In this document: piece after piece, positions 9,546 to 18,270 of the stretch | Position numbering within the stretch: position 1 is the first letter of the stretch | Layout: every line of letters begins with the position of its first letter | DNA from: an uncultured Clostridia bacterium | GTDB lineage: Bacteria; Bacillota; Clostridia; TANB77; CAG-508 | Reading direction: 5' to 3' | Assembly (NCBI GenBank): GCA_948739805.1 | Contig: CAPYID010000003.1 | Coordinates: 1 to 64,000, forward strand | Length of the DNA stretch: 64,000 nt | The notes under the pieces: model-generated | Seen by the model: the letters and a program-made list of their open reading frames with translations, nothing else | Databases searched by the model: none | What the model was told of the DNA's origin: nothing | Program-made: the position numbers and the translations under genes

Positions 9546-11288
9546 TTACTTATCTTCCTTAAACAATTTTTCAAGAGAACTCATAATATCGTTTTCATTT
9601 TGTATAATTCTCGCTTCTATTATATCTGAATCTTCTGGTTCAACATATTTGTAAAAATACCTTGTAAATGAGATTTCATATCCAAGTTGTGTTTTCTTTT
9701 TATCTATCCATGCATTTTCATTATATGGTAATACTTCTCTTTCAAAATATTCATCAATGTTTTCTTCTAACGGTATATTTTCAAAATCTCTTTTAGTACT
9801 ATCTGCTTTTATATTACCTTTTTTATCTTTAACAATCTTTCCATTTTCATCAACTTCTGGACTTTCTATTGTAATTCTATTAAATCCAAAATCATTATTA
9901 TTAAATACTTTGCTTTCAACTATTTTTTCATTTTCACTATATTCTTTGTTTTGGAAGTCATCATAAGCTTTTAGAATTAGATTTTTACATTCTTCACTAA
10001 TATCTTTTCTCTTGTTACCTATACTTTTTCTTCTATTTTCGTAACAATTTGAGGCATCTATTAATTGCACTTTTCCTTCTCTTATCACATTTTTATGTTT
10101 GTTTATTAACCAAATATATGTAGAAATACCTGTATTGTAAAATAAGTCTGTTGGTAATTGGATAATTGCTTCTAGCCAATCATTTTCTATAATATATTTT
10201 CTTATTTCAGATTCCCCTGAACCTGCTTGTCCACTAAACAATGGTGAACCATTTTGAATAATAGCCATTCTTCCGTTATCTTTCAATTTAGCTATACCAT
10301 TTAAAGTAAATAGCATTTGTCCATCACTAATTTTAGGCGTTCCGACAGGAAATCTACCTTTATCTCCTTTTGCTACTTCATTTTCTATTGATTTTTTTTG
10401 TTTTTTCCAATCAATTCCAAATGGAGGATTTGAAATGATATAATCAAACTCATAACCTTTGAATTTATCATCATCTAAAGTATCCCCTTGCTTAAAATTA
10501 TCTGCTTCTCCACCTTTGATTAACATATCCGCTTTTGCTATAGCATATGTTTCAGGATTTAACTCTTGCCCATAGCAATCAACAATAGCATTTTTATTTA
10601 GTTGCTTTAATCTATCTGTCATGCATGCCAACATTTGTGATGTTCCCATTGCCATATCATAAATTGTCTTCACTTTATTTTCATTTATTAAAACATCTCT
10701 TTCTTCAGCAACCAATAAATCTGTCATAAGGTAAATAATATCTCTTGCTGTAAAATGAGCTCCTGCTTCTTCATCATAACTTTCTGAAAATTTTCTAACT
10801 AATTCTTCAAAGATATATCCCATATCTTCTGTTTTTACTTCATCTAATCCCATATATGCTTTTTTAGTATTAAATTCTTCTAGCACAACATATAATAATC
10901 TATTTTCAGCCATTGTCTTTATTTCATTTTCAAATTTGAAATTATTAAGTATATCAATTACATTGTCTGAAAATCCATTTATATAATTTTTGAAGTTGCT
11001 TTCTATATTATCTGGATCTGAAAGTAATTTTTCAAAATCATATTTACTAGTATTATAGAAGTTATATCCTGATGCTTCTGTTAAAAAATGTTCTTTTACT
11101 TGAAATTCTCTTATTTCTTCATATACTTTTAGTACTTTTTCTTTCGTTGGTTTTAATATATCATCAAATCTTTTTAAAACGGTCATTGGTAATATTACCT
11201 TACCATATTCATGTGGTTTATATACTCCTACTAATTTTGTTGCTACTTCCCATATTAAATTTGCTTTTGCATTTATATTTGTATTCAT
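9546..11288 (-). CDS. hsdM: Type I restriction enzyme, DNA methyltransferase subunit (HsdM)
   Basis: N6-adenine methyltransferase subunit, 580 aa. With HsdS it methylates the host recognition site. The N-terminal helical HsdM_N domain is followed by GAHFTARDIIYLMTDLL (about 180). The SAM-binding region IYDMAMGTSQMLACM is near residue 215, and catalytic motif IV is SNPPFGIDW near residue 285. Motif I departs from the common DPxxGTGG form: Asp-Met replaces Asp-Pro and Ser-Gln replaces Gly-Gly. A related GTSQML variant exists in one HsdM subgroup, so activity is still likely. The gene lies 16 bases after the small HTH-like gene and is followed directly by hsdS and hsdR. Confidence 0.95.
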   Translation of the reverse strand: MNTNINAKANLIWEVATKLVGVYKPHEYGKVILPMTVLKRFDDILKPTKEKVLKVYEEIREFQVKEHFLTEASGYNFYNTSKYDFEKLLSDPDNIESNFKNYINGFSDNVIDILNNFKFENEIKTMAENRLLYVVLEEFNTKKAYMGLDEVKTEDMGYIFEELVRKFSESYDEEAGAHFTARDIIYLMTDLLVAEERDVLINENKVKTIYDMAMGTSQMLACMTDRLKQLNKNAIVDCYGQELNPETYAIAKADMLIKGGEADNFKQGDTLDDDKFKGYEFDYIISNPPFGIDWKKQKKSIENEVAKGDKGRFPVGTPKISDGQMLFTLNGIAKLKDNGRMAIIQNGSPLFSGQAGSGESEIRKYIIENDWLEAIIQLPTDLFYNTGISTYIWLINKHKNVIREGKVQLIDASNCYENRRKSIGNKRKDISEECKNLILKAYDDFQNKEYSENEKIVESKVFNNNDFGFNRITIESPEVDENGKIVKDKKGNIKADSTKRDFENIPLEENIDEYFEREVLPYNENAWIDKKKTQLGYEISFTRYFYKYVEPEDSDIIEARIIQNENDIMSSLEKLFKEDK

Positions 11289-11304
11289 CTTTCTATCCCC
11301 TATT

Positions 11305-11535
11305 TTATTTATTTTTCTTCCACTCTAGACTGCATCCAACGATGTCTGCTATTTCCTTTACTTCTGTATATTTAATTGTTTCTCTTCGTATTTTATTTAG
11401 AATGTTTGATTCTGTTGTTTGTGGTTTATTTTCTAATTTTCTTCTTCTATTCAGTTCATTTATAACTTCTTTGAATTTCCATCCATTTAATGACAGGTTT
11501 CCTTTTATTTCATTGTGAGTAATATTATTCTGCAA
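11305..11535 (-). CDS. Small HTH-like protein heading the type I RM operon
   Basis: A 76-residue basic protein. The start is TTG at 11535, with an excellent AGGAGGTGA seven bases upstream. No ATG in this frame fits better. The sequence has the form THNEIKGNLSLNGWKFKEVINEL...TESNILNKIRRETIKYTEVKEIADIVGCSLEW. This matches a common family of small HTH-type proteins that precede restriction genes and phage operons, with the second helix pair reading like a minimal XRE domain. It lies 16 bases upstream of hsdM and could act as a controller of restriction gene expression. No DNA site can be assigned with confidence. Confidence 0.6.
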   Translation of the reverse strand: MQNNITHNEIKGNLSLNGWKFKEVINELNRRRKLENKPQTTESNILNKIRRETIKYTEVKEIADIVGCSLEWKKNK

Positions 11536-11767
11536 AACATCACCTCCTGCAAACTAAATAATTTATTGTATAGCAATATTATTTGTATTATAGTAAATTA
11601 TTTTAATATGTAAGTTTATTTATTTGTATTATAGCATATATAGTTCTTGAAAACATTACATTTATATGACTTTTATATGACTTTTGTATTACATATTGGG
11701 ATGTTTATCATTTTATTAAGTAACTATTTGAAAAAATTAAAAAAGGCACCAAATGGACAGTTTAAAC
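11536..11767. other. Intergenic control region between the RM operon and the island edge
   Basis: AT-rich sequence upstream of the small HTH-like gene. It contains several TATTAT/TATAAT-like boxes on the minus strand (for example around 11570-11640) and a repeated TTTATTTGTATTATAG-type motif near 11578-11595 and 11620-11635. The right part holds a hairpin that probably ends transcription from the ZIP remnant. Confidence 0.35.
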
Positions 11768-11777
11768 CTATCCATTT
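11751..11777 (-). terminator. Hairpin at the island edge
   Basis: AAATGGA (11751-11757) pairs with TCCATTT (11771-11777), and on the minus strand a T-rich run follows. It terminates transcripts coming from the truncated ZIP gene before the RM operon. Confidence 0.6.
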
Positions 11778-11824
11778 GAGCCATATTTTATATCTAGTTC
11801 TATGAATTCAAACCCCTCAAGCAT
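11768..11824 (-). pseudogene. 18-codon coding-like tail downstream of the ZIP break
   Basis: Immediately after the ZIP reading frame breaks, another minus-strand frame reads MLEGFEFIELDIKYGSNG and a stop. It looks like the end of a longer protein rather than random DNA. Similar tails occur in recombinase genes, but that link is weak. No codons upstream in this frame remain open, so it is most likely the surviving 3' end of a gene brought in by the mobile element. Confidence 0.3.
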
Positions 11825-12212
11825 ACATTTCTACCGACTGTCTCTTTTGCCATCTCCCTTCTGGAATGTTATGTAGTGTAACTGAAAATAATAACATATT
11901 TAATTTTTTGCCATTTGGCTTATTTTCAAATTTTTCAGCTATTTTGTTTATAAAAAGTAAAAATATAACTCCTAATAATAATCCTACTGTTGCTGGTATC
12001 CAAGATATTACACCTTGATTTTCTGCCATTTCTACAGCTGGAAGTATTAGTGACCATACACTTGCTGCAATCATAACTCCTGATGCAAATCCAACAATTA
12101 TTTTTTGGAAATTTTCACTCATATTTTTCTTCATAAAGAATACAAAACTACTTCCAAAACTTGTTCCAATGAATGGTATTAATATACCTACAATACTATA
12201 TAATATATCCAA
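11817..12212 (-). pseudogene. ZIP-family metal transporter, truncated
   Basis: N-terminal half of a ZIP (zinc/iron) transporter. Three membrane helices are clear (IVGILIPFIGTSFGSSFVFFM, IIVGFASGVMIAASVWSLILPAVEM, WIPATVGLLLGVIFLLFI), and it reaches the metal-binding motif HNIPEG in helix four. Family members continue with M/LAVGVA... and are about 250-270 residues long. Here the motif is followed by unrelated residues (RWQKRQSVEMYA) and a stop, giving 131 residues. The break coincides with the start of the accessory island, so insertion of a mobile element is the simplest cause. The missing half is not found in this window. It should lie left of it if the insertion was simple. Confidence 0.8.
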
Positions 12213-12283
12213 TGTTTTTGTCCTCCTATATTATATAATATTCAATTTTGATTATTATGTTAATTGGTTTTCTTAATTTGCTT

Positions 12284-12358
12284 TTACTTTCTATAATAAT
12301 CTATGTCTTCGATCATATCTCCTTCTGTAAAACATGATTGTTTAATTAGTACTTTCAT
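12284..12358 (-). CDS. Possible 24-residue peptide or gene remnant
   Basis: Minus-strand ATG at 12358 with AAGGAAAG upstream opens a 24-codon frame (MKVLIKQSCFTEGDMIEDID...). The opening MKVLIK resembles the first strand of amidohydrolase-type enzymes. It is either a remnant of such a gene or a leader-sized peptide. No homologous continuation is visible. Confidence is low. Confidence 0.25.
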   Translation of the reverse strand: MKVLIKQSCFTEGDMIEDIDYYRK

Positions 12359-12414
12359 ATACAGCTTTCCTTAATGTTTTTCATCATATAGTACTATTTA
12401 TAAAAATACAATAT

Positions 12415-12825
12415 TTATAGCAGTTTTTCTAATTTATAAGAAAATTCTGGTTTATGCTTTTTTAAGTTAATTGGTTTTAAGTTTACATTTGTAAAACAAT
12501 GCTTTGTTTCTCCTACTAAAACTGTTCTACCTGTTTCTTTATCTTTAACATCATATCCAACTGTCATTCTTACCCCTGAATATTCTTTTACAAAAACTTT
12601 TATTTGTATTATGTCTCCAAATGTAATGTGATATTTATATTCACAATTTACTCCTAATACTGGAATTGTTATACCATTCTCTTCTAATAATGAAAATGGC
12701 AATTCTATTTTATCTAATAAATAGCATCTAGCTTCTTCTAAAAATCTTATGTAGTTTGAATGATGTACTACTCCCATTTTATCTGTTTCATAATAATTAA
12801 TTTTTCTTTCAAATGCGGTTTCCAT
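12415..12825 (-). CDS. Acyl-CoA thioesterase, YbgC/4HBT hotdog family
   Basis: Small cytosolic hotdog-fold thioesterase of 136 aa that hydrolyses acyl-CoA thioesters. The start at 12825 has GGAGAAAA upstream and gives the family opening METAFERKINYYETDKMGVVHHSNYIRFLEEAR. The catalytic Asp sits in the YxxTDxMGVVHHSNY motif near residue 13. The remaining strands are as expected, including an internal GxRMTVGYDV segment. It stands alone between the ZIP remnant and the cohesin-like gene. Substrate specificity cannot be read from the sequence. Confidence 0.85.
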   Translation of the reverse strand: METAFERKINYYETDKMGVVHHSNYIRFLEEARCYLLDKIELPFSLLEENGITIPVLGVNCEYKYHITFGDIIQIKVFVKEYSGVRMTVGYDVKDKETGRTVLVGETKHCFTNVNLKPINLKKHKPEFSYKLEKLL

Positions 12826-12877
12826 TGTTTTCTCCTTTTTCTTGTATTTTTGCAAACGAAATTAGAATTTCTTAAAA

Positions 12878-13633
12878 TTAACTTTTTATATTTTTTAATT
12901 TAATACTAAAATATACTATACTACAAATTATTATTCCTATAAAAACAAGTATTATATCACTTGTTCCTGTCTTTGGGATAGATGTTTTTACTGTTGTATT
13001 GTCGTTTTTATTGCTATTGTTTGTTTTATTATTTGTACTGATATTTGAATTTGTATTATTATTTTGAATATTATTTGAGGAATTACCTGTATTATTATTT
13101 GTACCATTATTATTGTTGTTATTTTCATTATTGTTTTGGTTGTTGTTTGTATCATCATCTGTGTTACTGTTATTATCATTTGGAGCTTTTTCAATCGTTA
13201 TTGTTTTACTAATTCCAATAATATCATCTCCTAAATATGAATTTTCATTTCCTAAAGCTATAAATTTTGCTTCTTCTAAACTAAAGTTTAAATCTGTTTT
13301 GTCAGTATTTATTAATTTAAACCTTATTTTTAAATTGTCTGTGCCTTTTTCATCCATATCAATATATACACAAGCTATTTGACCATTATTTTCTGAAACA
13401 TTTAAGTTTTGTGTTTCTTTTTCTAATAGCTTTAAACTACCTATATCATAATTAATTTTAAAACTTGCCCCTATAATCTTTTCACTTAAATTTATGGTAA
13501 GTATTACTTCATCATTTATTTTTAAGTCTTCAGTTTTATCCATTTCTATATTAATACTAAATCCCAAACTTACAGTACATATGCTTATTATCGCTATTAG
13601 AATTACATTTATTAATATAAATTTATTTTTCAT
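12878..13633 (-). CDS. Cell-wall anchored cohesin-like protein (IPKTG sorting signal)
   Basis: A 251-residue surface protein. Residues 1-25 are a signal peptide. Residues about 28-152 look like a cohesin domain: a beta-rich module beginning INIEMDKTEDLKINDEVILTINL, with GASFKINYDIGSLKLLE matching the cohesin pattern. A low-complexity Asn/Thr linker covers about 155-217. The C-terminus is a sortase signal, IPKTG, followed by a hydrophobic helix and a Lys-rich tail. Sortase would therefore fix it to peptidoglycan. The gene directly downstream of the dockerin-carrying glycosidase (25 bases apart, same strand) suggests it is a surface scaffold for that enzyme. Only one cohesin is present. Confidence 0.7.
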   Translation of the reverse strand: MKNKFILINVILIAIISICTVSLGFSINIEMDKTEDLKINDEVILTINLSEKIIGASFKINYDIGSLKLLEKETQNLNVSENNGQIACVYIDMDEKGTDNLKIRFKLINTDKTDLNFSLEEAKFIALGNENSYLGDDIIGISKTITIEKAPNDNNSNTDDDTNNNQNNNENNNNNNGTNNNTGNSSNNIQNNNTNSNISTNNKTNNSNKNDNTTVKTSIPKTGTSDIILVFIGIIICSIVYFSIKLKNIKS

Positions 13634-13658
13634 TTATTATCACTTTCCTTTCTACATC

Positions 13659-15218
13659 CTATCTCTTTAATGCTTCTAATAGCCATTTTCCTTCCTCTGA
13701 TAATTCTTCTTTTGTCCATCCAGTTGTTTTATTAGTATTTTTCAATATTGATGAGCTTTCATCTTTATTTGATAAATTCCAACACATCCAACTGATATTA
13801 TTTTGATTTAGGAAATTAATCCATGTATTTGCTTCATGTATATCTACTGCACCATTCCCAGAGGCATCACATATACCAAATTCTGTTACAAATATAGGTA
13901 AACTTGATGTTAATGCTGTAACAGCTTTTTGTCTTAGATATTCTTTATGGGTTGCTGCATAAAAGTGTAATGTATACATGATATTATCATATCCTATAAT
14001 TGGACTTTTAGCAACAATATCAACATCTTGTGACCATGTTGGTGTTCCTACTACTATTATTGCATCTGTATCTATACTCCTTATCTCTTTAATTACATCT
14101 TGAGCATATGGCTTTATATCTCTTTCCCACTGAACATCTCCATTTGGTTCATTACAAATTTCGTATATTACATTATCATAGTCTTTGTATTTTGAAGTCA
14201 TTTCCTTAAAAAATTCTATAGCTGAACTTTTATTTGTGTTTGGATTTCCATCACTTAAAATATGCCAGTCTATTATTACATATATTCCTGCATTTTTAGC
14301 ATATTCAACACCATTGTTTACTATTTCATGTAAAGATTTCGTATATCCCACATTTGGATCTGAATACATTGCAAGCCTTATTGCATTTATTCCCCATTCA
14401 TCTCTCATATATGTGAATGCTTCTTGGTTTACATATTGAGGAAACCACTGTAATCCATGTGTACTTACTCCTTTTAATTGAAATTTCTCTCCATTTTTAT
14501 CTACAATATCTATTCCTTTAACTCCTAATTGTCCATGTCTTGCTAATGGTGTATTTTCTACTGGTTCTGGTTTTTCTCCTGGATTCTCATCATCTCCACC
14601 AGGTTTTTGATCACTTTCTCCTGTATCTTCATCATCCTTTCCAGGTTCTTTATCTCCTCCTGTCTCAAAATCTAAATAATTTTCTGGAATTTTTGTTGTT
14701 AAATTTTCTCCAAGTATGCCTAAATATATCTTTATCATTCTTGCAATATCTTGTGTGTCTAACACATCATCACTTACTAAATTCGCTGCTAGTCTTTCTA
14801 TACTATCAACTTCTATGTTGTCAGAATAATTATTTTTTACTATCATAATGTCTTCTATATCACATATAGAGCCATCTTTATTTACATCCCCATATAAGAC
14901 TACTATGTAGTCTTCATTGTTCACTGTTATATAGTCTCCTGTTTTTATTAAGTCTATATCATCTAATGTTTTGTTATTAGAGTCTTTTACATTTTTTATT
15001 TTTGAATCATATTCCATAATTTCTTTTTTAGTAGTATTTCTTGAGACCGTTTTTTCATTTAATAAAATTGTTGCTATTTTTTGATCTTCTATTAAGTCAT
15101 TATAATATTTAATGTCTTTTACATTATTATCAAGTGCAAAGGATTTTCTTATTATAAATAATGTACAAATAAATACTATTGCTATTATTATCCCTATTAT
15201 TGCTATTTTCTTTTTCAT
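13659..15218 (-). CDS. GH5 endoglucanase-type glycoside hydrolase with N-terminal dockerin-like domain
   Basis: Secreted enzyme of about 519 aa. ATG at 15218 is used, with a GGGGGA stretch upstream; a TTG two codons earlier is also possible. A signal or anchor helix is followed by a dockerin-like pair: GDVNKDGSICDIEDIMIVKNNYS near residue 110 with Ca-binding Asp residues, and a degenerate second copy ending LDTQDIARMIKIYLG near 167. An acidic Pro/Gly linker comes next, then a GH5 catalytic domain (about 230-519). The acid/base Glu is in YEICNEPNG and the nucleophile in FVTEFGICD. It likely cleaves beta-glucans such as cellulose and may dock on the adjacent cohesin-like protein. Dockerins are more usually C-terminal. 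Confidence 0.85.
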   Translation of the reverse strand: MKKKIAIIGIIIAIVFICTLFIIRKSFALDNNVKDIKYYNDLIEDQKIATILLNEKTVSRNTTKKEIMEYDSKIKNVKDSNNKTLDDIDLIKTGDYITVNNEDYIVVLYGDVNKDGSICDIEDIMIVKNNYSDNIEVDSIERLAANLVSDDVLDTQDIARMIKIYLGILGENLTTKIPENYLDFETGGDKEPGKDDEDTGESDQKPGGDDENPGEKPEPVENTPLARHGQLGVKGIDIVDKNGEKFQLKGVSTHGLQWFPQYVNQEAFTYMRDEWGINAIRLAMYSDPNVGYTKSLHEIVNNGVEYAKNAGIYVIIDWHILSDGNPNTNKSSAIEFFKEMTSKYKDYDNVIYEICNEPNGDVQWERDIKPYAQDVIKEIRSIDTDAIIVVGTPTWSQDVDIVAKSPIIGYDNIMYTLHFYAATHKEYLRQKAVTALTSSLPIFVTEFGICDASGNGAVDIHEANTWINFLNQNNISWMCWNLSNKDESSSILKNTNKTTGWTKEELSEEGKWLLEALKR

Positions 15219-15360
15219 ATACAAATTCCCCCTTAAAATACTACTCTATTATACCACTTTTTTCCTTAGCTTGCAATAATTATGTTAATAAAAATATAGT
15301 TTTTACATATGGATGAGCTATACTCATTCCTACACTCAAAGATAGATAAAAAAATAATTA

Positions 15361-15379
15361 GTGCGCATTTTATGTGCAC
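15361..15379 (-). terminator. Terminator of cysE
   Basis: GTGCGCAT-ttt-ATGTGCAC forms a near-perfect stem immediately after the cysE stop. It is followed on the minus strand by TAATTATTTTTTT, a good intrinsic terminator. Confidence 0.75.
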
Positions 15380-15382
15380 CAC

Positions 15383-15907
15383 TTATTTTTTTATTATTTC
15401 ATTACATTTAACTACTGTTACATCATCTGGTATATTTTTAAGGACTGTAGTATTTGCACCGATTTTTACATTATTACCTATTTTTATAGGTCCTAGTACT
15501 TTCGCACCAGCACCAATCATAACATTATTTCCAATATCAGGATGCCTTTTATATTTGTCTTTTCCTGTTCCCCCTAATGTTACATTATGATACATTGTAC
15601 AATCATTCCCTATTGTTGCTGTTTCTCCAATTACAATTCCCATTCCATGGTCTATAAAAAATCTTCTACCAATTTCTGCTCCTGGATGTATTTCTATTCC
15701 CGTAAGAAATCTTCCAATTTGAGAGTTTAGTCTTGCTAAGAAAAATATCTTATGAATATATAAAAAGTGTGATAGTTTATGAAATATTAATATATGAAAT
15801 CCTGGATATAATATCATTACTTCTAAAATACTTCTTGACGCTGGGTCTTTCTGTTTAATGTTTTTTGCATCTTCATACAATTCTTTAAATGATTTTAAAA
15901 TTTTCAT
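15383..15907 (-). CDS. cysE: Serine O-acetyltransferase
   Basis: Transfers acetyl from acetyl-CoA to L-serine, the first step of cysteine synthesis. It is a short form of 174 aa, typical of Firmicutes. An N-terminal helical part (about 1-65) is followed by a left-handed beta-helix of hexapeptide repeats: GIEIHPGAEIGRRFFIDHGMGIVIGETATIG. The catalytic His/Asp segment is DHGMGIVIGE. TLGGTGKDKYKRHPDIGNNVMIGAGAKVLG follows. Closely followed by its own terminator. No cysK partner is adjacent. I see no obvious T-box or S-box leader upstream. Confidence 0.93.
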   Translation of the reverse strand: MKILKSFKELYEDAKNIKQKDPASRSILEVMILYPGFHILIFHKLSHFLYIHKIFFLARLNSQIGRFLTGIEIHPGAEIGRRFFIDHGMGIVIGETATIGNDCTMYHNVTLGGTGKDKYKRHPDIGNNVMIGAGAKVLGPIKIGNNVKIGANTTVLKNIPDDVTVVKCNEIIKK

Positions 15908-15977
15908 CTTTATTCACCTATTGTATGTTATGTTTATATTTTAGTTTTTGTACATAAAATGATATTGTGGTATGTTT

Positions 15978-16685
15978 TTAATTATTTTGTAATATTTTAT
16001 TTACTTCTTCTTCTGTGATATATCCGTTTTTTACCATTGCATTAGCTACTTGTTTCTGTCTTTGTTTTGACAATTCTGGATTCTTCGTTGGTGAGTATAC
16101 ACTTGGTGCATTTGGAATTCCCGCAAGTAATATACTCTCATAATCTGTCATATTTATTGGGTCTTTTCCAAAATATCCATTTGATGCTTCTTTTACAGTA
16201 TAATATCCATCCCCAAAATAACTTGTGTTTAAGTAAAACTCTAATATTTCATCTTTTGAAAAATTTTTTTCTATTTCTTTTGCCATAAAAACTTCTGCTA
16301 TTTTTCTGGTAATCTTTTTTTCTTGAGTAAAGTATGTATTCTTTGCAACTTGTTGTGTTATAGTACTTCCACCTTCTATAAAGCTCATTGCTTGTATATC
16401 TTTTATTACTGCTCTGCCTATTGATATTATGTCTACTCCTCCATGTCTATAAAATCTATGGTCTTCTACTGCAAGTACAGCATCTTTATAAATTTGTGGC
16501 ATTTCTTCTAATTTTGTATAATTTTCTACTGACTTTATACTATCTACCTTATCTTCTAAAGAAGTTTCTTGTATTGCTACTTTATACATATTATATCCAT
16601 CGTTTATAGCTACACCTGCTACGCCACCTACTCCTAACATTGCTAGAATTATTATTACAATTATTATTCTTTTTAATACTTTCAT
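15978..16685 (-). CDS. Monofunctional peptidoglycan glycosyltransferase (GT51)
   Basis: Membrane-anchored transglycosylase of 235 aa that polymerises lipid II into glycan strands outside the membrane. One N-terminal membrane helix (about 7-28) is followed by a GT51 domain. The signature block AVEDHRFYRHGGVD holds the catalytic Glu (residue about 73). GGSTITQQVAKNTYF and RKIAEVFMAKEIEKNFSKDEILEFYLN follow. There is no transpeptidase domain, so it is the MtgA-like monofunctional form rather than a class A PBP. The sequence ends after the GT51 fold (PSVYSPTKNPELSKQRQKQV) without truncation signs. Confidence 0.9.
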   Translation of the reverse strand: MKVLKRIIIVIIILAMLGVGGVAGVAINDGYNMYKVAIQETSLEDKVDSIKSVENYTKLEEMPQIYKDAVLAVEDHRFYRHGGVDIISIGRAVIKDIQAMSFIEGGSTITQQVAKNTYFTQEKKITRKIAEVFMAKEIEKNFSKDEILEFYLNTSYFGDGYYTVKEASNGYFGKDPINMTDYESILLAGIPNAPSVYSPTKNPELSKQRQKQVANAMVKNGYITEEEVNKILQNN

Positions 16686-16746
16686 TTAGACCTCCTGTCT
16701 ACTCCAGTTATTATTTCTAACCTTCATTATTATTAAATTGATTTGG

Positions 16747-17538
16747 CTATTTTTCAATTTTAAGGTAATAAGGTTTAATATCAGGATATAATTCACTAAT
16801 ACGTTTTAATTCTCCATTTGCTAGTTTTATAGTTAAATTTGGATATGTTTTTATCATCTTATTATTTCCCCAATTATTATGGATAAATTTTGATAAATTA
16901 GTATTTTCGATATATACCTTATTGTATTGTTCTAATCTTTTTTCTTTATATAATACATCTAAATCATTTTCAACTGAAACTCTTGTTAGAAAAAAATCTA
17001 TTGCTACTCCTGAAATTATACAATCTATTATAAGTGCTACTGTTAATATTGTTGCTACACTTCTTAATTTAATTATTCCACATTTTGTTTTTATCCAATT
17101 AATTAATTTATCAATTAACGGATTTACTACTTTTATTAGGTATAATCCTAATAATCCCCAAAATATTGAATAGATTAAGCATATTCTACCATTTATATTT
17201 AAGAACTTGTCCGAGTAATCCCACCATTTTGTATTAAGTAATTTTTCTCCAATAAAACTTACAACATATTCTGTAACACTTCCACTTAAAAATCCTCCTA
17301 AAAATAATGTATGTACATTTTTTCCAAAGTATTGCAGTGTACATATCATTACTACTGCTCCAAGCCCATAAATCGAACAAAATGGTCCATATAAGAAACT
17401 TTGTCTCGATTCTATTACTCCATATAAAACAAATGCATATAAGGTTTCTATTATATATCCTATGAAACTATATATAACAAAATACGCAAATATTCTCCAT
17501 ATACTTATTCCTGTTATTGTAAATTGCTTTTTTTTCAT
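16747..17538 (-). CDS. PF06541 (CmpB-like) multi-pass membrane protein, long form
   Basis: 263-residue integral membrane protein with about five or six helices and a soluble C-terminal tail of about 75 residues. The opening FAYFVIYSFIGYIIETLYAFVLYGVIESRQSFLYGPFCSIYGLGAV is the hallmark of the PF06541 family ('putative ABC-transporter type IV'), as is the WWDYSDKFLNINGRICLIYSIFWG block near residue 105. No ATPase is encoded nearby and the molecular role is unknown. It lies 100 bases downstream of a shorter paralogue on the same strand. The extra C-terminal tail (ENTNLSKFIHNNWGNNKM...) is absent from that paralogue. Confidence 0.8.
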   Translation of the reverse strand: MKKKQFTITGISIWRIFAYFVIYSFIGYIIETLYAFVLYGVIESRQSFLYGPFCSIYGLGAVVMICTLQYFGKNVHTLFLGGFLSGSVTEYVVSFIGEKLLNTKWWDYSDKFLNINGRICLIYSIFWGLLGLYLIKVVNPLIDKLINWIKTKCGIIKLRSVATILTVALIIDCIISGVAIDFFLTRVSVENDLDVLYKEKRLEQYNKVYIENTNLSKFIHNNWGNNKMIKTYPNLTIKLANGELKRISELYPDIKPYYLKIEK

Positions 17539-17641
17539 TTTTTATCTTTTCCTTTCTAGGAATAAATGAGATTTCTTAAAACGAGCGATTACTAATCACC
17601 ACTCACATTCTATAGTATTTTCATTGAGGTATAATTTATTT

Positions 17642-18193
17642 TCAGCTCAAGTGTGCTAGGATTGAAAAAATTTCATCAACAACAAATATAATTACTAAAA
17701 CATTTATTATAATTCTTTGCGTTGCTTTTGTAATTGATAAAGATATTTTTTCTACTTTTTTCCTTACAAATGGATGCAATTTTTCTGTAAATAATATTCC
17801 AAGTATTCCCCAGACTAATGAGTATAATATACTTATTCTTCCTTGCAAATTCAATATATCATTCGAGTAATCCCACCACCTTTGGTTAAATATAACTTCT
17901 AATATATAAGATGCTATATACTCAAATACCGAAAATGCTACAACTGCTATAATAAATTTTAATATTCTATTTCCTTTTACATTTCTTAAACTTCCTATTA
18001 ATATTAAAGCACCAATTCCATATATCGGACAAATTGGTCCTAATAGAAATCCTCTATTTACAAATCTACGTTCTACATACATTGCAAATATAACTTCAAG
18101 TGACCATCCTAAAAATGAATATATAAAGAAATATATTATTGCCTTTTGTATATTTGATAGTTCTCTTTTGTCTGATATTATTAGCTCGTTCAA
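17642..18193 (-). CDS. PF06541 (CmpB-like) multi-pass membrane protein, short form
   Basis: 183-residue paralogue of the following gene. The preferred start is the TTG at 18193, eight bases after a perfect GGAGG; the upstream in-frame TTG at 18208 overlaps that site. The same diagnostic segments occur: IIYFFIYSFLGWSLEVIFA, NRGFLLGPICPIYGIGAL, and RWWDYSNDILNLQGRISILYSLVWG. There are about five hydrophobic helices. Its adjacency to a diverged copy suggests an old tandem duplication and possible hetero-oligomer formation. The function of the family is not established. Confidence 0.8.
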   Translation of the reverse strand: MNELIISDKRELSNIQKAIIYFFIYSFLGWSLEVIFAMYVERRFVNRGFLLGPICPIYGIGALILIGSLRNVKGNRILKFIIAVVAFSVFEYIASYILEVIFNQRWWDYSNDILNLQGRISILYSLVWGILGILFTEKLHPFVRKKVEKISLSITKATQRIIINVLVIIFVVDEIFSILAHLS

Positions 18194-18270
18194 TGTTTTT
18201 ACCTCCAAATTTTATTCGATTAACTTTTCTTTTGTTTTTTGGAGTATTATATCATATTTCTTTGTTTTTA

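Noticed and set aside
11072..11518. 148-codon plus-strand ORF opposite hsdM and the small HTH-like gene
   Set aside because: Composition is Leu/Phe-rich as expected for antisense of Lys/Glu-rich genes, with no start signal.
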